Shown one piece after another: positions 1 to 5,084 of a DNA stretch of 7,230 bases. Each line of letters begins with the position of its first letter. The stretch's first letter is position 1. The notes beneath the pieces are model-generated. The model was not told where the DNA came from, searched no databases, and was given only the letters and a program-made list of their open reading frames with translations. The stretch comes from Candidatus Tectimicrobiota bacterium (lineage in GTDB: Bacteria; UBA8248), in contig JACPCT010000341.1 of assembly GCA_016184445.1 (NCBI GenBank), forward strand, positions 1-7,230. The letters are read 5' to 3'. A program made the position numbers and the translations under genes.

Positions 1-129
1 CTGGCCACGGGCCGGATCGAGAACCAGACGACGGGCGCGGCCTTCGACGCCGCCCCGATCCCCGCCTTCATGCGGGAGCTGATCGCCGCCGGGGGGCTCC
101 TCCCCTTCGTCTTGAACCGGCGCGCCTAG
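1..129 (+). CDS. LeuD/HacB-type dehydratase small subunit, C-terminal end (partial)
   Basis: Only the last 42 residues are inside the window; the reading frame runs from base 1 to a TAG at 127-129. The visible end contains GRIENQTTGAAF, then a PIPAFMRELIAAGGLLPF segment and a short basic tail. This matches the C-terminus of 3-isopropylmalate dehydratase small subunits, where an IEN-x-TTG stretch is followed by a proline, a helix and an AGGL-[IVL]-x-[FY] end. Family knowledge: these small subunits pair with a large iron-sulfur subunit (LeuC) to isomerise or hydrate 2-hydroxy di- or tricarboxylates. Without the substrate-specificity loop of the N-terminal part, LeuD cannot be told from homoaconitase or 2,3-dimethylmalate dehydratase small subunits. 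The next gene follows after 40 bp on the same strand, so the two are probably co-transcribed. Confidence 0.75.
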   Translation: MATGRIENQTTGAAFDAAPIPAFMRELIAAGGLLPFVLNRRA

Positions 130-169
130 GGGCCACGCCCCGCCCGGCGGACGCCAAGGGAGATTCGCC

Positions 170-1195
170 GTGGAGCCTCTGCTTACGACCGTCGTGGGAA
201 GCTACCCCCAGCCGGACTGGCTGGTGGACCGGGAGAACCTCCTGAGCCGCCTCCCCCCGCGCGTGCGTGCGCGGGAGATCTGGCGGGTGGACCCCGGGCA
301 CCTCGAGCAGGCCCAGGACGACGCCACCCTCCTGGCCATCCGCGACATGGAGCGGGCCGGGATTGACGTCATCACGGACGGCGAGATGCGCCGGGAGAGC
401 TACTCCAACCACTTCGCCACGGCGCTGGAGGGGATGGACACCGGCAACCCCGGCTACGCCCTCGACCGGACGGGCCACCCCAATCCCGTGCCCCGCGTGA
501 CCGGCCCCATCCGCTGGACCCGGCCCATCCTGAAGCGGGACCTCGAGTTCCTGCGGCGCAACACCGGCCGGAGAATCAAGATCACCCTCCCCGGCCCGTT
601 CACGATGGCCCAGCAGGCCCAGAACGGCCACTACGCGGACGACCGCGGCCTCGCCCTCGCCCTGGCCGACGCGGTCAACCGGGAGATCAGGGCCCTGATG
701 GATGCCGGGGCCGACGTGGTGCAGCTCGACGAGCCCTACCTCCAGGCCCGGCCGGAGAACGCCCGCAAGTACGGCCTGGAGGCCATCAACCGGGCCCTGG
801 ACCAGGTGAGGGGGACGACGGCCCTCCACACCTGCTTCGGCTACGCCCACGTCGTCAAGAACCGCCTCGCGGGCTACCCCTTCCTCGCCGACCTGAACGC
901 CTGCGCCGCCCAGCAGATATCGATCGAGGCCGCGCAGCCGGACCTCGACCTCTCCATCCTGGAGAAGCTGCCCGCCAAGACGATCATTTTGGGCGTGATA
1001 AGCCTCGGGGACATGGAGGTCGATCCGCCCGAGGCCGTGGCGGCCCGGATCCGGAGGGCCCTCCGGCACGTGCCCCCCGGGCGGCTGGTCCTCGCCCCCG
1101 ACTGCGGGATGAAGTACCTCCCCCGCGAGGTGGCCTTCGGCAAGCTCCAGGCCCTCGCCGAAGGCGCCCGGATCGTGCGCGGGGAGATTTCCTGA
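170..1195 (+). CDS. Stand-alone MetE catalytic domain (core methionine synthase family)
   Basis: This 341-residue protein corresponds to only the C-terminal catalytic barrel of cobalamin-independent methionine synthase, which is about 750 residues in full-length MetE. It opens with TTVVGSYPQPDWL (6-18), followed by DVITDGEMRR (66-75), LPGPFTMA (140-147) and QLDEP (185-189). The four zinc ligands of the family are all visible: His220 and Cys222 in HTCF, Glu253 in SIEAA and Cys312 in PDCG, so an active thiol-alkylating zinc site is expected. The N-terminal half that helps bind polyglutamylated folate is absent. The methyl donor may therefore be another carrier, such as methylcobalamin on a corrinoid protein, or the role may be a different thiol transfer; the family also includes epoxyalkane:coenzyme M transferase. 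The start is GTG at 170, chosen for the AAGGGAGA ribosome site at 156-163. The gene lies 40 bp after the LeuD-like gene and converges on the M20 gene 15 bp away. Confidence 0.88.
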   Translation: MEPLLTTVVGSYPQPDWLVDRENLLSRLPPRVRAREIWRVDPGHLEQAQDDATLLAIRDMERAGIDVITDGEMRRESYSNHFATALEGMDTGNPGYALDRTGHPNPVPRVTGPIRWTRPILKRDLEFLRRNTGRRIKITLPGPFTMAQQAQNGHYADDRGLALALADAVNREIRALMDAGADVVQLDEPYLQARPENARKYGLEAINRALDQVRGTTALHTCFGYAHVVKNRLAGYPFLADLNACAAQQISIEAAQPDLDLSILEKLPAKTIILGVISLGDMEVDPPEAVAARIRRALRHVPPGRLVLAPDCGMKYLPREVAFGKLQALAEGARIVRGEIS

Positions 1196-1213
1196 GCCCC
1201 GGCGGGGGCCTCA
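1193..1213. other. Stem-loop spanning the two convergent stop codons
   Basis: Bases 1193-1200 (TGAGCCCC) pair with 1205-1213 (GGGGCCTCA apart from one bulged C at 1209), giving eight base pairs around a GGCG loop. The outer three pairs are the TGA stop of the MetE-like gene on the plus strand and the TGA stop of the M20 gene on the minus strand. It could act as a bidirectional 3' end structure between convergent genes. No T-run follows on either strand, so it is not a standard intrinsic terminator. In DNA this GC-rich a stem of this length could arise by chance. Confidence 0.3.
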
Positions 1214-2596
1214 GTACGTCAGCCGGGAGAAGCCCTCGAAGAAGTGGACCAGGAACTTCTCCGACTGGAGCAGCCCCGCCACCTGGGCGTATTCGTTGGC
1301 CGCGTGCTTCCGCATGGCGTTGCAGGGGAGCCCCCCCACCCAGGGGACGCCCAGCTCCTCGGTCCAGAGCGCGACCGGCATCCCCGCCGAATGGACGGGC
1401 CACACCTCGGGGTCGGCCCCCAGCGCCCGGTGGGCGGCGAGGAAGCTCTGGACGAGGGGGTGCTCGGGGGCGGTCCCTCCCCCCGCGTAGTGGTTGTTCA
1501 CGACGAACTCGATGTCCCCGAAGCCGCCCTCCCGCAGGATGCGGCGGACGTTCTCGATGCGCTCGCCGGGGTCCTCCCCCGGCTGGAAGCGCATGTTCAC
1601 CACGGCCTGGGCCTCGGAGGGGATGCTCACCTTGACCGACTTCCCCTCACCGATGAAGCCCGCCTGGAGCCCCAGGACCGTGAACTCGGGCCGGAAGCAG
1701 TGGGCCCGCACGGCCTCGGCGAAGTTCTCCTGGCGGAAGCGCCTCACCCCGAGGCTCGTCTTCATCCGCTCGGGGTCCATCCGGCCGGCGAGGGCGCGGC
1801 AGAGGGCCTCCTGCGAGGGGCTGGGCCGCCAGCCCTCCCCCTTCAGGTAGATCTCCTCCAGGCGCTTCTCCAGGCAGGCGACGGCCTCCACGAGGCGGTC
1901 GGCGGGGTTGCCGATCCAATTGGAGTTCAGGGCGTGGATCTCGTTGCCGATCGGCCCGCCCCACCCCCCCGGCCGGCAGAAGAGCCGGCCCATGAGGTTC
2001 CCCTTGAGGGAGAGGGGGACGATGGGTGTCCCGTCCGTCTGGGCCATCGGGCAGAGCCAGTAGGCGGCGTCCGCCCTCTCCATCTTCCGCTTGTAGCGGG
2101 GGAAGAAATCCTTGAGCCCCCCGCTGCCCAGTTCGGAAGCCTCGTGAACGAACATGACGTTGAGGGGCAGCTTCTCCCCCGCCTTGCGGACGGCCCCGAT
2201 CGCGTTCATCGCGATGGCGATCCCGGTCTTCATGTCCTCCGCCCCCCGGCCCACGACGCAGGGGCCGAGGCCCGGCAGGTCGTGGATCCGCGGCTCGAAG
2301 GGCGGGTTGAGCCAGTTCGGCTCCTCGGCCGGGGTGACATCGTAGAGGCCGTGGAAGAGAAGGGTCCGCGGTGCGCCCTCGTCGATCAGCCCGAAGACGA
2401 CGGGGAACTCCTCCGTCTGGACCACCTCGGCCTCGCCGCCGTACTCCCGGATCTCCTCCGCCAGCATCTCGGACATCTCCTGGTTGCCCCAGTTCAGGGC
2501 GGAGACGCTGGGCTGGCGGATGTACCGGAGGAGACGCTCGACGTGGTGGTCCTCGAAATCCCGCTCGATCTGCCGTATGGCGCGCTGGGCGTCCAT
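1211..2596 (-). CDS. M20-family metallohydrolase homologue with altered metal site
   Basis: The 461-residue length and architecture match M20 amidohydrolases (ArgE/DapE/CPG2 type), which hydrolyse amide bonds with a two-metal centre. Visible landmarks are LLFHGLYDVTP (79-89), GRGAEDMKTG (116-125), HEASELGSGG (151-160), an inserted dimerisation domain from about 200 to 320 with GLQAGFIGEGKSVKVSIPSEA (309-329), and HAANEY (431-436). Against the family pattern, Asp86, Asp121, Glu155 and His431 are kept. The first metal-binding histidine is Leu84, the catalytic-base glutamate is Ser154, and the acidic ligand expected six residues after Asp176 is Cys182. The protein may therefore bind one metal, use different chemistry, or be non-hydrolytic. 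There is no signal peptide, so it should be cytoplasmic. The start is ATG at 2596 with a strong AAGGAGG site seven bases upstream. It is the last gene of the AtuA-DUF4387-M20 unit and converges on the MetE-like gene. The family call is firm; the substrate is unknown. Confidence 0.85.
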   Translation of the reverse strand: MDAQRAIRQIERDFEDHHVERLLRYIRQPSVSALNWGNQEMSEMLAEEIREYGGEAEVVQTEEFPVVFGLIDEGAPRTLLFHGLYDVTPAEEPNWLNPPFEPRIHDLPGLGPCVVGRGAEDMKTGIAIAMNAIGAVRKAGEKLPLNVMFVHEASELGSGGLKDFFPRYKRKMERADAAYWLCPMAQTDGTPIVPLSLKGNLMGRLFCRPGGWGGPIGNEIHALNSNWIGNPADRLVEAVACLEKRLEEIYLKGEGWRPSPSQEALCRALAGRMDPERMKTSLGVRRFRQENFAEAVRAHCFRPEFTVLGLQAGFIGEGKSVKVSIPSEAQAVVNMRFQPGEDPGERIENVRRILREGGFGDIEFVVNNHYAGGGTAPEHPLVQSFLAAHRALGADPEVWPVHSAGMPVALWTEELGVPWVGGLPCNAMRKHAANEYAQVAGLLQSEKFLVHFFEGFSRLTY

Positions 2597-2603
2597 GCGA
2601 AGG

Positions 2604-2610
2604 CCTCCTT
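2604..2610 (-). promoter_or_regulatory. Strong ribosome binding site of the M20 gene
   Basis: The minus strand reads AAGGAGG here, a near-perfect anti-16S match, seven bases before the ATG at 2596. It fixes the start of the M20 homologue. It is the best ribosome site in the window and lies directly after a GC-rich stem-loop. Confidence 0.75.
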
Positions 2611-2611
2611 G

Positions 2612-2633
2612 GGCCGGGCGGCGCGCCCCGGCC
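2612..2633 (-). other. Intercistronic stem-loop upstream of the M20 ribosome site
   Basis: Bases 2612-2618 (GGCCGGG on the plus strand) and 2627-2633 (CCCGGCC) form a perfect seven-base-pair stem with an eight-base loop. It sits in the 55-bp gap between DUF4387 and the M20 gene and ends one base before the AAGGAGG site in the direction of transcription. No T-run follows, so it is not an intrinsic terminator. It could stabilise or modulate the downstream part of the message, or be a chance product of high GC content. Confidence 0.35.
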
Positions 2634-2651
2634 GCTCCGCCGCGAATGCGA

Positions 2652-2963
2652 TCAGGGGATCATCAAGCCCAGGAGAGGAACGTGCTGCTGGGCGCCGTAG
2701 ACGTCCCGGTCGCCGGGCGCCCCCGAGGTGGGCCCCACCCTCGGGATGGTGACCTTGATGGCGTTGGCCGCGTCGAAGTAGACGATCTTCACGTCCTCGG
2801 GCCGGACGCCGTACAGCGCCGCCACGGCGCCGGGGCTCAGCGCCTCGCTTTCGGCCACGCGGCGGCAGGTGGCCGCGTCGGGGAACAACAGGTCCAGGGT
2901 GATGAAGAGCGGGCCCGCGTTCTTGCTCCGCAGCACCTCGGCCAAGTCGTAGAGCCTCTCCAT
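2652..2963 (-). CDS. DUF4387 family protein
   Basis: This 103-residue protein matches the DUF4387 family over its whole length. The hallmarks are LYDLAEVLRSKNAGP (4-18) with a following TLD-x-x-F, YGV-x-PEDV (51-58), VYFDAANAIKVTIPR (61-75) and GAPGDRDVYGAQQHVPLL (81-98), ending MIP. The family has no established biochemical function. From family knowledge it typically travels with, or is fused to, AtuA/DUF1446 proteins, and here it starts eight bases after the AtuA stop, so translation is probably coupled. A GAGGGG ribosome-like stretch covers the junction. The small size, no signal peptide and no membrane segment suggest a cytoplasmic accessory subunit of AtuA (inference). It has no classical catalytic motif, although the conserved GDRD and QQH residues could line a shared active site. 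Confidence 0.88.
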   Translation of the reverse strand: MERLYDLAEVLRSKNAGPLFITLDLLFPDAATCRRVAESEALSPGAVAALYGVRPEDVKIVYFDAANAIKVTIPRVGPTSGAPGDRDVYGAQQHVPLLGLMIP

Positions 2964-2971
2964 CCCGCCCC

Positions 2972-4351
2972 TCAGCCCACCTGCTCGAAGGAGACCTCGA
3001 AGGGCGCGCCCGCGTCCTCCACCTCCATCAGGTGGTAGATGTGGAACTCATAGACCGGCCCCCCCTGGAAGTCGGACGGCGAGAAGGGGAACGCGAGGTT
3101 CCCGGCCGTGGCCTTCCGGCCCGCGAAGCCGCAATGGAGGAAGGTGCTGCGCGCCAGCGACAAGACCGAGTTGGCGGTGGCCTGGTCCTTGGCGATGGCC
3201 TCCACGACCACGCCCACCTCGTGGGCGAGCTTGCGCCCGTCGGGGCCCGGCCGGCCCATCACGCCGTCGCGGCCGTAGAAGATGAAGCGGAGCTCATAGT
3301 CCCCGGGCCCGAGGCTCCCGCGCACCATGCTGGCGACGGTGTCCTTCACCCGGGCCTCGACCTCGTCGATGTTCTGGAGGAGGATCGGGTCGGTCATCCC
3401 CGCCACGGTGATGGTCCGGTAGCCCCGGAGGCGCACGCCCTCCAGCTTGATCGTGGGCCTCTCCGCCGGGACGAAGCGGCTCCCCCACACCTTGACGCGC
3501 CGCCCGTCCAGCTGCTCGAACCGGGACTCCTTCAGGTCCACCATGCCCTCGGGCTCATAAAAGAGATACGGGTCCGGCTGCTCGTACATCATGTGGGCGG
3601 CGACGGAGGAAGGCGTGAGCCGCTTGCCGGCGTTCATGGGCTCCAGCTCGAAGTGATCCTCGCGGAGGGTCCCCAGGATGCAGTCGTTCGCGCCGATGGG
3701 CAGGGCGCACTGGGCGCCGCACTCGATGATTTTCGACATGTGGAAGGCGAGGCCCAGGTCGAAGCCCCGCATGGCGGCGTAGGAGGTGTAGATCGCCGTG
3801 TCGCAGGAGCGGCCCGCGAGGACGACCTCCGCCCCGCCCTCCACCGCGCGGATGAAGGGGTCCAGCCCCATCTGGCCCACGATTCGCGCGCTCTCGTCCA
3901 CGGCCTCCTCGGTGAGGGGGGGCAGCTTCCCGAGGGAGCGGATGCGGCCTTCGCGGACGGCCCGCTTGACGGACTCCTTGTCCATCTCGGCGCGGATGAC
4001 GGCGAGCCTGAACCGGTGGCCGTCCCGCTTGGCGAGTTGGTGCATCACGTCGAGCACGGCATCCACGTGGGGGTTCCCGCCCGCCGTCCCGGCCGAGCCG
4101 ATGATATAGGGGATCTTCTTCCGGCGGGCGGCCGCCAGGGAGTGCCCCAGGTCGCGGACGATCTGCTCCCGCTTGGTGAGCTGGTCCCCGCTGCCCAGGT
4201 AGTAGGGCCCCGCGTCGGTCGAGCCGTTGTCCGCCCCCATGTAGTGCGGATTGCGCGCGATTCCGTTTTCAAGGGATGATACGGGGAACCCGTAGCCCAG
4301 ATTCCCGCACACCGAGAGCACCCGCAACTCGTCCACCGCGGCGATCTCCAT
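2972..4351 (-). CDS. AtuA-like acyclic terpene utilisation family protein (DUF1446)
   Basis: This 459-residue protein carries the DUF1446/AtuA pattern in a subgroup recognisable by CGNLGYGFP (15-23), GADNGSTDAGPYYLGSG (39-55), IIGSAGTAGG (83-92), LAGRSCDTAIY (178-188) and ECGAQCALP (210-218). The glycine-rich N-terminal loops suggest a nucleotide or anionic ligand site. The founding member belongs to the citronellol/geraniol catabolic cluster of Pseudomonas, but its reaction has not been established, so terpene catabolism should not be assumed here. No signal peptide or transmembrane segment is seen. It is the first gene of a three-gene unit with DUF4387 and an M20 homologue. The ATG at 4351 is chosen because the protein motif starts soon after it and a TGA lies in frame upstream at 4393-4391. 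No good Shine-Dalgarno site precedes it, which is unusual beside its well-equipped neighbours. It is divergent from the RraA-like gene. Confidence 0.87.
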   Translation of the reverse strand: MEIAAVDELRVLSVCGNLGYGFPVSSLENGIARNPHYMGADNGSTDAGPYYLGSGDQLTKREQIVRDLGHSLAAARRKKIPYIIGSAGTAGGNPHVDAVLDVMHQLAKRDGHRFRLAVIRAEMDKESVKRAVREGRIRSLGKLPPLTEEAVDESARIVGQMGLDPFIRAVEGGAEVVLAGRSCDTAIYTSYAAMRGFDLGLAFHMSKIIECGAQCALPIGANDCILGTLREDHFELEPMNAGKRLTPSSVAAHMMYEQPDPYLFYEPEGMVDLKESRFEQLDGRRVKVWGSRFVPAERPTIKLEGVRLRGYRTITVAGMTDPILLQNIDEVEARVKDTVASMVRGSLGPGDYELRFIFYGRDGVMGRPGPDGRKLAHEVGVVVEAIAKDQATANSVLSLARSTFLHCGFAGRKATAGNLAFPFSPSDFQGGPVYEFHIYHLMEVEDAGAPFEVSFEQVG

Positions 4352-4357
4352 GGGAAA

Positions 4358-4396
4358 GGAAATTCGAACAGGCCACCAGGATACCGGAATTCAGAC
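4358..4396. repeat. Imperfect direct repeat, possible operator half-sites
   Basis: GGAAATTCGAAC at 4358-4369 and GGAATTCAGAC at 4386-4396 are similar and are about 28 bp (near three helical turns) apart in the divergent intergenic region. The spacing and place would suit a regulator that controls both flanking transcripts. No regulator gene is visible in the window, and the match is short and inexact, so this is tentative. Confidence 0.25.
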
Positions 4397-4410
4397 GTTC
4401 GGGAAAGCGC

Positions 4411-4418
4411 AGAGGGGG
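4411..4418 (+). promoter_or_regulatory. Ribosome binding site deciding the RraA start
   Basis: AGAGGGGG ends nine bases before the ATG at 4428. It favours this start over an in-frame ATG at 4350. The upstream ATG would add 26 residues without family resemblance and overlap the AtuA start codon. Confidence 0.6.
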
Positions 4419-4427
4419 TCAAGAACG

Positions 4428-5084
4428 ATGAACGCGCGAGCCGAGTTCTTTTCGAATGTCGCCACCGCCACTTTGGCGGACGCCGCCACGGCGCTGGGCC
4501 TGAACCTCATCATGGAGGGCCCCCGGCCCGTGGTTCCCGAAACCTATCCGCGCTTCGCGGGGCCGGCCTACACCATGGTGTTCGCCCCCGTCCGCGACCC
4601 CGGAAAGAAGCCCCCCTACGGCTTCTACGACGTGGTGGACGCCATCCCGCCGGGCGCGGTCATGGTGGTGGACGCGGCGGGCTCCCCGCTCGCCGCCTGG
4701 GGGGGCGGGTCGAGCGGGGTGTGCGCCCGGCGGGGGGCGGCGGGCTGCGTGATCGACGGGGCGACGCGGGACTTGGAGGACATCCGCCGGCTGGGCTTCC
4801 CGGTCTTCAGCAGGTCGGTTTGGAGCCTGGCCTTCCCGCGCCGCCTGGAGGTCGTGGCCAAGGGGACGCCCGTCACTTGCTGCGGCGTGCGCGTGGAGCC
4901 CGGGGACATCGTCGCCGCCGACATCGACGGCGTGGCGGTCGTCCCGCTGAGCCGCTTCGACGACGTGAAGCGCCAGATCGAGCGGATCCAGGCGATCGAG
5001 AAGGAGGTGAAGGGGCGCGCGGCGAAGGGGGAGGCGATGTCCGATCTGTTCCCCCTGCTCGCGAAGAAGTTCACGACGGACTGA
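4428..5084 (+). CDS. RraA-family aldolase/decarboxylase-like protein
   Basis: With the start at 4428 the product is 218 residues, the usual length for RraA-fold enzymes of the 4-hydroxy-4-methyl-2-oxoglutarate aldolase group. The core motif CVIDGATRDLEDI (107-119) contains the G-x-x-R-D-x-x-[ED] signature (Arg114, Asp115, Asp118), where Arg binds substrate and Asp holds a divalent metal in the characterised aldolases. PGDIVAADIDGVAVVP (158-173) is the second family hallmark. These enzymes cleave 4-hydroxy-2-oxo acids to pyruvate or decarboxylate oxaloacetate; true RraA proteins instead inhibit RNase E and lack the metal site, so the enzyme reading is preferred. The glycine-glutamate usually seen after the tryptophan is GGGSSG here (92-97), so substrate handling may differ. 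The gene stands alone on its strand, divergent from AtuA, and overlaps the convergent amidase by 14 bp. Confidence 0.83.
   Translation: MNARAEFFSNVATATLADAATALGLNLIMEGPRPVVPETYPRFAGPAYTMVFAPVRDPGKKPPYGFYDVVDAIPPGAVMVVDAAGSPLAAWGGGSSGVCARRGAAGCVIDGATRDLEDIRRLGFPVFSRSVWSLAFPRRLEVVAKGTPVTCCGVRVEPGDIVAADIDGVAVVPLSRFDDVKRQIERIQAIEKEVKGRAAKGEAMSDLFPLLAKKFTTD

Larger units (their letters stand above)
4352..4427. promoter_or_regulatory. Divergent intergenic region between AtuA and RraA-like genes
   Basis: These 76 bp are the only place where the divergent AtuA and RraA-like genes can both have their own promoters, and they are visibly more AT-rich than the flanking coding DNA. A weak sigma70-like pair can be drawn on the minus strand: TTTCCC at 4406-4401 and TATCCT at 4383-4378, with a 17-bp spacer. 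It matches the consensus poorly and is offered only as a candidate. I found no convincing pair on the plus strand. Confidence 0.45.

Noticed and set aside
68..1069. 333-codon frame on the minus strand opposite the MetE-like gene
   Set aside because: Low-complexity Gly/Val/Arg-rich translation without family features. It overlaps both the LeuD-like end and a zinc-site-complete MetE domain.
1244..2752. Long open frame (502 codons) on the plus strand opposite the M20 gene
   Set aside because: Its translation is low-complexity, rich in Gly, Pro, Arg, Leu and His, and resembles no family. The opposite strand has clear M20 motifs. Such antisense frames are common in DNA this GC-rich.
3032..4279. 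Long open frame (415 codons) on the plus strand opposite AtuA
   Set aside because: No recognisable motif, a composition typical of a frame opposite a GC-rich gene, and complete overlap with the convincing AtuA reading.
4350..4427. Longer N-terminus for the RraA-like protein starting at the ATG at 4350
   Set aside because: The added 26 residues do not look like the family, the start would overlap the AtuA start codon, and a good ribosome site precedes the ATG at 4428.
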